Assembly (NCBI GenBank): GCA_009823395.1
Contig: CM020511.1
Coordinates: 12,983,501-13,047,500 of the forward strand
Direction: 5' to 3'
DNA length: 64,000 bases
DNA from: Thamnaconus septentrionalis
Lineage: Eukaryota; Chordata; Actinopteri; Tetraodontiformes; Monacanthidae
The notes beneath the pieces were generated by a model. That model was given only the letters and a program-made list of their open reading frames with translations. It ran no database searches and was not told the DNA's origin. The translations under genes and the position numbers were made by a program. Below are positions 1-13,400 of this stretch, in pieces; position 1 is the first letter of the stretch; each line of letters starts with the position of its first letter.

Positions 1-2570
1 GATTCTTCATACATGCACTACTTCAAGATGTGATGAGTTAAAGTCTTAGATTTTGTCCCGTCTGCTTTAAGTGTTTTTAATGTGCCATATTAAGATGACA
101 GGTGTGCAGCTAATGCACTGGCCTGACCTGCTGAGGTGTGTGTGGTCTTTACTAAATGGACTCTGGTTTTGAAGGTCCAACTCTGTTCGACACTGCGTGT
201 GCAAAGTTCGGAACACCTCGATGAGGACATCCTCCAGGATTGCAGGGCCTGGGTGTGGACACATACAGATGTGAGGATGATGAAAACAGTGACACTGTGT
301 GGCAGGTCGCCATAATTGCGCATTTTAACACGTATGTTGTTGCCGTCTATGTTTTACCGAGCTCTGGTTTGTCCAGCAGACTGATGAGGATGCGAAATGG
401 CTTGAGATCGTGCATGAGGACGCTTTCCTCTTCGCCGCCACGGGCCTTGCCCTGCAAAATCCCCACCATTGCCTGTAAACGCACAGAGAAAAAACACACA
501 CCTCTATTACTGTAAACATCACAGACCGCTGTTCTCAGGAGCTATTTCAGCACAGCGGAGGGAAAAACCAACACAATTTTATTACTTTGTTTGTCTAGAA
601 ATTTATTTGGCAATACATTTTCAGCAAATTGCATATCTGCTACGAACCCCTTTCATTTTTTTTGGTTATGTGTATTTTTACGCTTCGTCTGCCACATAAT
701 CGGCTGAAGTCTGGAACAGACGGTCTCTGTCGTAGCAACCTTTTCCCTGTGGACCAAGCTCCAATATTTATCTCAGAGCAGATGGCGGAATCGCAAACAC
801 GAAAACAAGACAAAAAACATTTTCAAAAAAATGTTTGAAAAACGAAACTTCCTTTTCAGGTCGCTCTGTGTTTCTTTCATTGCAACCCCTGGAGTACCAC
901 AGCTCATCACATGCCAGGAGAGCACAGGCAATTTGCAGTGTGACAGGGCAAATTACAAAGTGTGCGTGAGTGTAAAAGTCTCCGGGAGAACCTGGGAGCT
1001 GTCTTCAAAGGACAGTCCACTGGGAACAAAAGGGCAAACCTAAAAAAAAAAGTCCCTGAGAGGTTGGAGTTGTGGGAGCAAGGGATTAAAAGAATAAAAG
1101 GCCCTTCGCTAAAAAATCTGACAACAAACCTATACACACAAGTGCCCACCCACGACAAGTTGCATGCATGTTTTAGATTCATTTTTTTAAAGTTGTATAT
1201 GCATGTTCAACTACAATCTTTTTTAATCTATTTTTTGAAAACTCACCTGGACTAGCATGTCTTTAGAGAAAGTGTTGAAGTACTGGCTCGCATGCTCCTC
1301 AGGGTTGCTCTGTCGAGTGCTGCGGGGACCTATGATCACCCCGTTGTTATCAAAACCTTTGAACAATACGAAGGCACAATATTAAAATGGCACTGATGTC
1401 AGGAGTAAAAACCCAGCACGGGGCAAAAAGCAGACAAGCAATGTCACTAACAGAAACAGTATACTTCTGATTTATCTCGCTCTTTCTTTGGAACTTCTAA
1501 ATGCATTTAAGTGCATTCACTCGACATTAAGCTCTGGTCTAATCACACATTCTGAAAACTATTTTATGCTCTACCAGCAGTGCATACAGATACAGACAGA
1601 GCTTCCTGTACACTCTGCAATCATTACTTTTTTCCAACCCCAGGAAGCTTATACATTATATAAACCTAACGTAGCAGCACCTTGCCTCATAAAAACAACA
1701 TATTTGAAAAGTTAAAAGGTTTGAGGGCCACATTCCATGCTGGTCCGCAGCCATGCAAGCACTTACCAGCATTTCCATCAGCAGTGAGTTGAAAACAAGA
1801 GAAAATAAAATAAGGAAAAGACCTCAGCAGATACAATGTGACTTAGATGAAGCAAAACAAAAAAAAATGGTTCACAGAAACTTTGCCCACACACACAATG
1901 CCTCAGCAAAGCACAAAACAGAACAAAGTCTATAGGTTTGGGTATCAGGGTTTCCACTGTGGCCCAGTAACTTGAATTTTGATTTTATCTGAATATAAAT
2001 GCACTTTAAAATAGTGAAGTTATGGTGAGTTAAAAAAAACAGTCTATCAAGAACATTACAAGACACTGGGATGCATCTCCGCAAGAGGTCACCAAATTCC
2101 CTGGTTATCCCTGGTTAAACAAAACCATCACCTCCCTTACTTGTCTTCTCGAACAATCTCAAAAACATGTCACGTTGACAGGAAACTCTGGTGCAATACA
2201 GTGTCACTACTATGCCTGTGTGTGTGTATTGCGCACCTAGCAGCCAAGCGTAGAGCCTGCGGTTGAGGGACATGTCTCTTCTCAAAACCACATGCAGAGC
2301 TGCCGACAGGATCCGAATCATGTCGGGACGAGTGGCCTGAGGATGACAGTGCAGACCACAGGGTTTGTGATGGGGTCTCCCAATGCTGCCTTAAAACACA
2401 CACTTCTATGTGCATATAAGCGTGTGCGGTTTCATATGAGCAAACACACAAACAAACACACAGTGTAGGCGTCAGAGTGAGTGTCAGTGCAGCTAAACGT
2501 TACTAAATATTTTGAGGCGAAGGGTTGAACAAGAAATTCAGTGAGTCACTACAGTGCCAAGCTGAGTGGC

Positions 2571-2608
<38 letters not shown>

Positions 2609-4919
2609 ATATGTTTAAGACGTCTTGCTGAATTGACTCGTTGACAGCCCACAGCTTTAGTCTGACCTCCCTCCCTCCCTCCCTCACTCACTCAGCAGCT
2701 TTTTCTTCTTTCTTTTTTCCTTACCTGGCTCATGTGGAAGGGGAAACAGAAGAGGATTAGGTCCAGGGTGCTCCTCTGCACCAACACACTTGAGTCCTGG
2801 ACTGAGGTACTGGCAGCCTCCACCTGGGAAAAAAAAGACACATAGCCATGTACCTGCTTATGAATAAAGTGGAGGATCATACAACATCTCGACATTTCTA
2901 CCCAATGTTCCTCTATAGGTTGTTACTTTTATAATGATTTTGATTAAACAGTATTATTACATACAAATATACTCATTTTCAAGAGAGAAGAGAAATTTTA
3001 AAATATCAAGTTACTGACAGCACCCACCAGGAGTGTTTACATTATTTTTGGTAGTGGCACAACCCTTTCTATTTTTACATTAAGATTACTAGCATGATGT
3101 ATAAATTCCTCTACCATCAGCTCAATGTCACTGCCCATGACGTAGAGCTGGTCCTCCATGGAGAGCTTGCGATTGAGGTGCAGCAGAACAAATGTCACCC
3201 CTGGGAGACGCACAGCGGGGCTGGTGAGGATGCTGCCCCACAAGGCACTGTAGAAAGCTGACTGTTCCACAGCTGAAGCCACCTTCTCCAGTAGGGTGTT
3301 GGTCCTTATGCACAACAGACAGAACACATTTTTAATTGTTACTGTTTATGTTTGAACTTTGGACAAAATTAACTACATGAGACAATATGGATAACATCAA
3401 CATATATTTCACCATTTTACTACTTTTTAACAACACAAATACTGAAATTTTCAAACAAAACGGACGAGGCATTTGTTTGCTAAGAGGAATATAAAATACT
3501 GCATATTTTAAAGAGAAGAACCACAACTAATATTAGCAGTTCATATGAAATTAAATAAAAACACATTGACAGTACACATCCTGATCAGTCCAATGGAGCT
3601 GGTTTCATGGCTGAATATTCGACTTGCATCAAGCAGGGTAAACAAGTTGCCACTGACACTAATTACAGCTGTCATTTCTCAACGGGGCACTTTGGTCTCA
3701 CGGACACATTGCTTAATCAACAAGGCACTCCCATAATTTCCTGCTAAAACCATTTCAATTGCTGTGACAACATCCTGCCAAACAGTGCTCTCCACATAGC
3801 CATGACTAAAAGTGTAACAGCAGTGCCATCTAGAGTCTACTGGCAACAATATTAGCATTAAAAAAAGACAAATACGTTTTTCTTTTAATAAATAAATAAA
3901 TAAATAAATAAATAAATTTGAATGTACAAAATGCATGCTGTTTTTCAATTAGATACTTAAATATTTATAATTTTTCAAAAGCAAAAATGTTTATCTGATA
4001 TCACTGTCTTGTAGTAATTCCTGGTAATATGCAATAAACTGAGACAGTTTTGGATTGCATCTTGCCTGGAATGTTAGTCATCTTGCATGACTCATTTGCT
4101 TCATGAATCGTTTAGGAAGCCAAAAATCAATTTTCTTCCCCATTAGGTTGGGAAATGCTTTCTCCTAATGGCCTGTTGCAATCGCCACACATTAAAGTTA
4201 TTGTTTTGCAAAAGTGCTCATCCAACCTGTCATAATACTCTGAGCCCTCCTCCAGTCCTGGCAGTACCCCAGTCAGGAGCCCCTGTAAGCCCGGCTTCAG
4301 GGTTTTCCCCAGTGGCAAGTAGTAGGTCTCATACAGTCCCAGCAGCACAGGCTTCACAGACATAGCAGCATTGGACAGTAAAGGGAAGAGTCCAGAGCTG
4401 CAGCAAAAACAAACATGAGACATGTTGACATCTGCTCGCGGACAAAGCCTCAAGGCCGAGGTGATTCAATCAAGCACTGCACCTGTAAAGAAAGAGATCT
4501 TTGGCAAGCCTCTTGGACCCAATGATCTTGAAGATAATCTCGTAGGTCTCCAAGGCCTTGCGGTGGACGCCGCTGGGCAGAGCTGGGTGGAGGCATTGAG
4601 CTAGCCGTTTGCCTATCGTCAGCTTTTTGGGAACCACTTGGTATTTTGCATTGTTCTGCAAAACCTGAGAAGGGAGGAGGAGAAAAATGAATGGGGGGGA
4701 TCGCTGTTCTGCATTCTACATCATTGTCTTTTTACTTCCAATGAAGTGTGTGTCAGGTTGCTATGTGTCTGAGGTCATTACCTTGTTGAGTTTGCCAAGC
4801 GCAGAGATGAGGTCTGCCCACTCACTGGAGTACTCAAAGTTTTTGAGGGCTTTGTCCACGGCTGCAACATAGTTCCTGTACTTGGAGTCACTGAGAAGTT
4901 CCACCTCCTCAGCGTTCAT
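1..4919 (-). CDS. dop1a: DOP1A (DOPEY1), N-terminal part, 9 coding exons, continues past left edge
   Basis: This is the start of DOP1A, a very large (about 2,400-residue) peripheral membrane protein that works with MON2 in late-Golgi to endosome traffic and has been reported as a link to kinesin-1. Coding exons in order are 4919-4782, 4664-4483, 4397-4227, 3304-3115, 2823-2725, 2336-2237, 1356-1247, 472-358 and 248-128. All use GT-AG introns and the phases join without a break to give residues 1-408. The start is [20 protein letters not shown], followed by the conserved DOP1 N-terminal helical repeat domain with blocks such as [26 protein letters not shown] segments and [13 protein letters not shown]. 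The sequence is much closer to DOP1A than to DOP1B, which begins with a different MDPEEQELL-like segment. The last exon ends in split codon AG at 128, so the next exon lies outside the window. Identity is very secure; the first and last exon edges are hand-set. Confidence 0.96.
2573..2606. repeat. (CA)n microsatellite in a DOP1A intron
   Basis: An uninterrupted CA dinucleotide run of about 34 bases, followed at about 2669-2690 by a short CTCC run. Confidence 0.9.
3888..3917. repeat. (TAAA)n microsatellite
   Basis: A TAAA tetranucleotide run of about 30 bases in the DOP1A intron between the exons at 3304 and 4227. Confidence 0.85.
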
Positions 4920-4923
4920 TCTC
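4920..4923 (-). other. dop1a: DOP1A 5' UTR remnant on the first coding exon
   Basis: On the minus strand a CCCAG acceptor is followed by only four bases (GAGA) before the ATG at 4919. The start codon therefore sits almost at the 5' edge of its exon, and the rest of the 5' UTR must come from one or more upstream noncoding exons. Confidence 0.7.
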
Positions 4924-7340
4924 CTGGGTGGTTATTCAACGTTAATGCAAACCAGCCTTCACATGTAAATACATGACACCTGCAATGAAAAACAAGCAGA
5001 AAAGAGAAGAAGATGAGAAAGCACTGTCTGACTGCCAAAAATTATAGTTGTTTCTGCTTAACCACAAAAAGTTAGCAGTTAGTCAATATGATATAATATT
5101 TAAATCTATTGAATTAAAACTTCATGACATCTTCTACATGCATTTATTTTTAGGGGGACAAGTAAGAAAATAGACTTCTGCTGCTTAACGGGAGGCAAAA
5201 AAAAAAAATCTCTCAATAACAAGGGGTGCATCATCATTACGTTCATTGTGTTTTAGAGGATACCAATGTATTTGGTAATTCTACCTTGACCGTATTATGT
5301 TGTTTTCATTATATACTGTAGGGACAATATATGTGCATAATGTAAAGTTAACTTGACGTTTTAGATGGAACACAAACAGAAAAAAAACAGACGCTAAATT
5401 AGTGGGTTATCGTGCAGCTGTTAATAATTAATGTGATTATAAACACCTGTACAGCAAGTGCGGTAATTGTGTCACGTGACGTCACGTGCTCAGCAGTCGA
5501 CAGTGGCGTTCATTAGAGGTTAGGTAGTCTTCCCATTCACTAACTCGGTTACGGACTCTGGCATGTTCAAGTAATTCATTTACTAATACAAAAGAACGGT
5601 AATGAATAAACCGAGGGGCTAATTTTTAAAGCGTTGCCGTTTAACTTGAACGTTCGGGAAGTGTAACAACAACATTGCAACGACAGAGCAGCCGCGCACA
5701 CCTGTCGTCCAATGACACGTTCGCTTTCATGTTGACGGGGGGGAATACGTGTTGCGACAATAACAAGAAACACTGAACTGACTGTAGCAAAGGACTATTA
5801 ATGTCAAGGGGTTTCGATGTAATGGGCGCGTTTCTGTCGCAATAATTGTTGTGAAGAGGAAAGTAAAGCCGCAGCTAACCGCTACCTTGTCATTTGACTC
5901 CAGAGGGGAAACGGGTACAAAGTGACGCAATCGGTGTTCCAGTGATAAAATGCTTACCGTAACAGTAAACAAGCCAGTTACTGTCATTCAATCATATGGC
6001 TGTTTAGCAGAGTGGGAAAACACTTGACAATGACAGTACTCTGACTAGCCAGCTAGCTGTAGGTGGTATCCGGTTGTTCTAATGAATGCAGGGCCCCGGC
6101 GCCGATGTCATCCGTTCGTCCAGGTCAGATCCTTTGACGAGGAGGTTTTGGAGGCGGGCGGTTAGGCACTCAGACGCTACATATTTTCACGTTTCTTCGT
6201 GGACTTCCTCGTCGTGTAAATAAACGGTGCTGAGTGCATCAGTAGCTTCCAGAGCCTGAGATACAAAGCGCCAGGATTGACAGCTCCCACACTGCACTGC
6301 AGATCCGCTCGACGTCCAACCACAGCGGCGAACCTTGCGCTCTTCCGCATTGACGTCTTCCGCCCCGTTACACTGTCAAGGTAACCGTATTAACTCAAGC
6401 AGCGTTACCTTAGTTGGTGGTGTTTCCTAGAGATTAAAGTATTATATTACAGAGATTATATTTGTCTTTGTCTTTGGCATATTCATAACATTGGTCAACT
6501 TTAAAACCATTCATAAATGCATTAATAATTAAAGATATAGTGTGTTGGCTTATTTTTTCTAATTGTGGTTTTCTAATTTTTTTTTAACATCAGAGAGACT
6601 CTATACATTCCATTGTAATTTAATTAAAGAAATACCTTGACTCTAACATAAAATTTTAATTGCACATTCCCCTATGAAATAGGCGTTTGCACTGGGAATA
6701 GTTTTTGTATTGGCTAAATATTATGATTTAGCCTAGCCTACCTGTCAAGTATCACTATTACTAGTTAACCATTTAATGTAGTATGCAGAGGTGGGAAGAA
6801 ATGAAGCACAAATACTTTACTATCGATTTTTCTGTTGTGTTGTTCAATATAGTGCATCAAATTTTACAAGAGGAATTATTTTAGAGTACCTTGGCTTTGG
6901 GGTCACTGTTCAGTGCATTTTCAGGACAGAGAAAAATAAAAATCTAAAAATCAACTTTTGCATAAGTAGAGAATGTTAATACTTTTGCTACTTCTGGTAA
7001 TATACTAATTTTGTAAAGTAGTGTGGCATTTAAAAATTTCCCCATGAGATCCTGTTAACGTAGCAACGGAAATTCTTAACACATTTATTCTGAAATCCGT
7101 GACCGGATTCTCTTCATTGGATGTGTTGCACTTTCCCTCCAGAACTACCGTCCATGCCCCCAGAATACGTGCACCAGCCTCTAAATTTCGAATCACGGAG
7201 ACGTGGGATTACTTTTTGTTGTTGTTTATGCTCACACCGGTGCCATTCATACTGTCTCGTTGATCTAGTCGCAGTGATTGATATCCTGTTTGCGTCTGTA
7301 GTTGTTTATTTGTCATATTTTGCTGGTATTGCGCTTCCTG
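4924..7340. promoter_or_regulatory. Divergent DOP1A / UBE3D promoter region
   Basis: This is the space between two head-to-head genes. It must hold the DOP1A noncoding first exon (minus) and the UBE3D promoter (plus). A good minus-strand donor (TTACG followed by GTAAGC) has its exon edge at 5958, so a DOP1A noncoding exon between 5958 and about 6300 is plausible. The most GC-rich part is 6080-6370, with CRE-like and ETS-like motifs (TGACGTCTTCCGCC near 6350). Transcription starts cannot be placed from sequence alone. The stretch 6370-7100 is AT-rich with no recognisable element. Confidence 0.6.
5473..5488. promoter_or_regulatory. Perfect 16-bp palindrome: E-box, CRE, E-box
   Basis: The sequence CACGTGACGTCACGTG is its own reverse complement. 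It contains two CACGTG E-boxes overlapping a central full CRE (TGACGTCA), and the left E-box with its flank reads GTCACGTGAC, a match to the CLEAR site bound by TFEB/TFE3 and to USF sites. It lies between the start of the DOP1A coding region and the GC-rich block of the divergent promoter. Binding is inferred from motif identity only. Confidence 0.6.
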
Positions 7341-7355
7341 ATGTCCCACCTGGAG

Positions 7356-10300
7356 ATGTCAGACCAAACACATGGAGTTGGAGTGTTCTTGGAGCTGAGA
7401 AAAAGGCTGCAGACTGGACTGCTTATTGTGGGGTAATTGCGTCCATTCTATTATTCACGGTTACAGCTACTTATTAGTTGGATTATAAGACGAACTGACC
7501 CGATGAGTTAGCTGCATGGCTAACGTGTCCGTTCCTACGTAAGGTCGTGTCCATATTTAGGGATACAATGAACTCACTTAACCCGGAGATTTAGTAGCCT
7601 ATGGAGCTTTAAGTAAAAGTAATCTATCTTACACATATAACAACATATAAAACTAACTGAGGAACGTGTATGTGTGGGACGCTGTAATCGTTTATTACCA
7701 TTTGGAAATGATTTTAAGGCTTTCAACCTCTTAGATCTTTAAATTACGTAATTTATGTCAAAGAAGCAAATGTTGATGTATCAGATATAACCTGTTAAAA
7801 CCAGAAATATGTTGAAGCAAATTATAAACCGTTTTATTTTACATTGTATTAGGTTTTTAAGTTCTATATAATGTTTTTTCGTGTTTTCACCGGTAGATGT
7901 CGCCCAAACGTGTTTTTCTTTTTTTCTCTTTTTTTTTTCTTTTTTTCTTTTTTTAATGGCAGGCGGCATTTAAACTAGAGTACAATTAGACATCAAATTG
8001 ACCATAATCGATTAATAATCCGTGCAATCGTCTTTATTCATGCACTAGATTTTCTTTTGTTAATAGATTAGTGTCTTTCTGTCCCCTAGAATGAAAACTT
8101 GCCTTTCAAAATCTATACAAGTCAGACTAAGTGCACTTAGGGTACGTGATAAACTTCATATCATTGCTAATGATAATGCTTTAAAGCTATGATCAGATGA
8201 AGGACAATATTTTTTTTTTAAAAATGACACAGAGTCATGCTATCCATAATTTTTTAAAAGGTTATATACTATATTATTGCAGTGTCTGCAGTCATAAAGT
8301 GCATGTACTGATGGCTCAGAAGTGTAATTATGTCAATGCCGGAGAAATTATGTATGTAACGAGACAGCAATATTTAAGTGTGTAAATCATTTTCTCTTCT
8401 TTTGTTATAAAAATGTAAAGTTTACATAATAAGATATATCCAGTGGTGGTAAATCAATAACACTACATATTGGAGATGTCTCTACTTATCTAAGATAGCC
8501 TTACAGTCAGCTCAGTGGAGTTCATCAATCTTTAAATTCACTAGATGGAGCTAATGAGACATTAGGTAATAAAGATAGAAGCACTGGGGGTTATTAATGC
8601 TTCACATTTCAGAAATATTACTCGTATAACGCATACTCTTTTACTCTTCTTCTTAGAGAGGTGAAGTCCCATTTCTGAAAAAAATAAAGCTGAGATGTAT
8701 CCATTGAAACGATCAAATACAAGTCTCCAGTTACCTGAAGGTGCACACAGTGTGTGACTGAGAAAGAACACAACATAATGTGTTTGTTTTGCATAAAGTT
8801 CCTAATACAGCCAGTTTGTTTTCAGTTGAAACAATGCCAGTAGTTTGATGTTCCAACCAACTCATGTAATTTGTAATTTCAAGTGATACAATATGACATT
8901 TGTGGGTCATTAGTGTATAAAACAAGTAACTTTTATTTTTCTAACGTAATCAGTTCATAAAGTAAAAAGTTATGATCAGGAAAAGCGTATGTTCTCATAA
9001 CCTTGTGTGTACAAAGTGTGTGCTGATTTCTGCTCTTCACAGGAAAGGTGTTGCCAGCAGTCCTGCTGATGTGACTGTGACAGCTGGCGATTCTTCCTTC
9101 AGCGTCCGAACCCCTGGAGGCGAGCTGAGCTTTGCCTTGCCGGCAGGAGTTGCGTTGGAGCAGGGATCCTGCATCCCGACACCTGCAGGAGATTCTTGTG
9201 GAGAAGAGCTGCATTTCAGGCTGCGCTTAAGCATCGCCGAAAACTCCAAAGAAGGTGATGTCCTGAACAACTGGAAACTCATCTAGCTTCCTGTGCTTTA
9301 CTGGTCCTCTTTGTGCCAAAGCCAGAACAAAGTCTTTTGGTAGCTATTTATAGCTTACTGTCTAGCGGGAATTAATTGAATTCAGTCATGTGAGATAGTG
9401 ACTGTGTACATTTCACTCTTGGAATCCGCCTCAGTTTACAGCCTTGATCACAGTCCCAAGGATGATCTCCAGGTGTAACCTGGAGTCATCACATACACTC
9501 CACAAACTTTATCTTTCGCCTCCTTGCTGAGAGTTTTTATGTCATTCCTGTGGTGAAGTTTACAGCAAAGGACAGACATTGACCAATCAAAATTAGATTA
9601 ATAGCCTTGCCAAGTCACCTCCACCACCCGGTATTTTATTGATTCCCCTCCCTTTGCTAAAATACAAGGTTACCCCTTAACCATTTTTGGCTCATTTATT
9701 TGTTTGCCTTCGGTCCTGTACAGATGCTTCTGACAGCATGATGGAGACACTCCGGGCAAAAGAGACTTATTGCTTCCAATGCCAGGGCTGCATGACAAGG
9801 CTTCTGGAGGACAGGTGAGGAAGAAACGGTACATGGAGGGACATCGGTGCAAATGGGTTTTTATTTTCCCCCTCCTCCACAGGAAGAGGAGCGGGTGTTC
9901 ATTGACGGTCTGACCCGGTGGTCAGGGGAAAAATTGATGGATGGAACCGGAGTCCTTAGGTGTCAAGCTGAGTTGGATTAGAGTTATAGAGTCAGCGTGA
10001 CGTCAAAGTCTGCGATACCCACCAGAAAACAATTGCATTCTTACCTTGAGGCGGTTCAGCTGGTCAGTGCTATTGCTCTTATTGCTCTGAGCCTGTAGCG
10101 TTGTGTGGTCAGCAGTGTGACACCTGAAAATTGCAATAGTGGCATTATCTAGACCCTTGGTCTGGGGCTGTGCTTTTCAGTAATAACACACTCAAACTTC
10201 TGAAAACTGTTTTTTTCCCCGTCCCTTAATAAGGTATATTGAGACTATTTGATGGTTTTAAAGTGACTTCAGCCATCATGGCCAATTCCCTGTAGTTTTC

Positions 10301-10371
10301 TTTGTGCTGTGAGAAAAGGAGCACACAGTGTACTTTACTGCAGGAGGAACTGTACTAAAGCTGCCTGTCAG

Positions 10372-10423
<52 letters not shown>

Positions 10424-13400
10424 TCTCCCTCTCTGTCTAAAGAGAACATTGCTACCCAACTCTCATTCGTCTTAATGCTTTTGTAGTGTATTTCAGACCA
10501 TTTTGCTCTTCTGGCTCATATTTCTCAAATATTGCTTCACTCTCATTGATATTGTTAACTTTCTCTTAGCAAGTTTGAGGTGCTGAATTTCTAGGCAGAA
10601 CTGAGAATGGGCCCATAAATAAGACTCTGAATAGGCATATTATTGTTAGAAAACAATACTTTCCACATGGTGATAACGTTGTGATTAAGCTTGCTGCAGG
10701 TCACTCTCCAAAAAGCAAATAACGTTCTTTTAACATACCATTGGATTCATTTAGGTGACCGAAATAAAACATGTTCCTTGGCCAAATCTTGCTCTGATTT
10801 TAACTCATGAAAGACTTCATACAGTCTTGTGGTATATATATTTTTTTCAACAAAATGCGTTTTATAAAACGTCCATCCAACAAATTACATTTTATTTATT
10901 TTGCCAGCTTCTCCTTTGTTACTGCCCTTTGTTTTAATATTCTCCTGGACATGTAACGTTGGAATTTTTTCTTTTTGTTTTTTAGAGTGTTTAAGCGAGT
11001 GCTTCCCCTTCCTAATGGCAACTGGAACGCCCTTGTAGATGACTGGTGTTGCCATCCTGACCCATTTGCCAAGAAGCTTCTTCCCCGAGCAGAGGACTGT
11101 TTATTGGGAGACACCTTTTTTCTTGTAGCCCGGGATGACAGCTGTGAAGAAACTCTCACTCAGGAAATGAACCCCGTCGGTGCTGAGGATGGCCAAGATC
11201 CAAAGGTGAGCCAAGCACAAAGAACAACAGCTGGAGACTTTAGTTGTAGTTTAAATCTCGGTTTTCATCCTGATTACTTATTTAATGGATCATCTTGTTT
11301 TTGTCTTATCCTCCAAATCACTGACTTTTATCATCACCTTACACGTTGTTCAGTGCAGTTCCTGCCTCAGTACAGAAGCTAACTAACTTAGTTAAATGAT
11401 GTTACAGCTCGGCTGAAAATGGCTGTACGAATGTTTACATCCTGTCCTGTCAAATGCGACCAAGCATCTCATCGATGAGTAGACGCACATTTCCTGTTAC
11501 AACATTAAAGCCTGTTGATTATGTTGAGTAATCAGGTCATGATTTCTGGAAAGAGACAATTTACATTACCTAATCCCTGCAATACGTACACACAAATACT
11601 ATAAATATGGAAATGACTCTGGCAACATCATAACCTAGAATATCTAAGTATTAATTTTCAAAGGAAACCAAACATGCTTTACTGTCCCCTTGGAGAAGAG
11701 CCAACTCCTCCATCTGCTATCAACACATTTGGACATATAATACCAGCAGACAGAGGACATAAAAAAAACACACCAGACCATAGAATACAAAAACACCATT
11801 AATAAATAATGCAGAAACACATCCGCAGTGGCATCAGTCAGTCTGCGGTTTTGAAGTGCAGGTCAGTATACAGTGTGGTGTGGATAAATGCTTAATTGTT
11901 GGTACCACCTCCTTTTGTCTGTTTAAACAAAAACAAAAAAGTAATGTTTAGTCGTCATACCTTTCTGTATAACTGTCCACATAACAAATCTGGCCACAAT
12001 AGGGAATCGATCTCCCCACTCTTTTATTGTTTTGGGCACATGAGTCACTCGTTGAATTACTGAAAATAAGGAACCAAAGAAATACAGACTGATGAAAAGA
12101 ACAGGCAAACAAATCCAATTCTGCTGCTCTGGAGCGCTCTCTCTGTCTCCTGTCCTTGTTAAAGTGCCTGTGAATTATTACATTTCAACGGCAGCTGTGT
12201 ATAGTGCTTCCTGTTTCTTCTGTTTTCTTGAAACGAGCAGAAACCGTGCCGCCGGCTGGCACTCATCTCGTGCAAGAGCTGTTCATCAGTGCTGGGAGAG
12301 GCTGTTGCGCCAGGTATGCACTGCTTCAACTGATCTTCAACAGTCGCCCTCGTTTCGAAAATGGCAATGTTCAATGATCTTGTCTTGATTGTGTCTTTCA
12401 GAGACCTTGAAACTGTACATCACACAGGTGGTGGTGGAATCAGCCTTTGGAGACAGAAAGTTGGAAGCTACACCTAACAGGTAGGTTTTTCTTGAGTAAA
12501 CTGCTCGAGTCGCATGTGTGTAGTCACAAGCTGCGGCCATATTACCCCTGGAATTGCGCAAAACCTAAATATTGCAATAATATCGGTTTTATTTTGCAAA
12601 AAAACTGTAATGGAAAAACGCAGCTACACACAGTATCTTCCATGGCAACTATAATACTTCTGTGATGTTGCCTGACACACTTGTTATTCTAATGTGCCCT
12701 TCTTGCATGCTTGCGCAAGTTGAGAACAACACAAAAACTTTAAATGCCTCAAGTGGAGTCTCGATTAAACAGAATTAATGAAATAAAACACAGCAAAATG
12801 TTACACTTCCTCCCTCCAAAAAAAATCTTACCCTACCAAATGAATGATGACCCACATGCAATGGGTCGTTAAAATAAATAAATAAATAAATTTAGAATTT
12901 ACAGAAGAAAATTGGTTAAAGCTCCAGGGCAAACCAACTCCACAGAGAACAACAAGGGTAAACAAGATTCACCCTGTGTAACCTGATGTGACCTAGCTCT
13001 GCTGAGAAACGGAAAAGTCATCTGTGCGCTAGCATGTGCGACACAACAGATTCTCTCTGTAAATGACACAGACAACATTACGTTCACTTCATTGCTCTCT
13101 GCTCTGCTCTGCTCTCTGCTGGTTTGGATGTCGGGGGCTGAGCCTCATCCAAGGTGAAGCAGGGCACAGAAGGTATCAGTGACTGGGGGAAAAAAATCTA
13201 GCGGCAGCACTCGTAAATTACGATAGCAGAAACACCAAAGTGACACTTTCATCACTTTTAGAGTTCAGACAGTGACATAGTGGTTTCTGAACACTATTTA
13301 CAGTTGAAGCAGCGCCACATGGACGAAACTGAAAAAAATACAGAGTTGACACAGATTAAGCAGCTGAGTTGAGAATCGAACGTTAGAACGATATAACACA

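Noticed and set aside
7121..7477. 118-residue open frame over the UBE3D first exon
   Set aside because: It is in a different frame from the conserved VFLELRKRLQTGLLIV segment, which defines the true coding frame; this frame also reads through the exon 1 donor.
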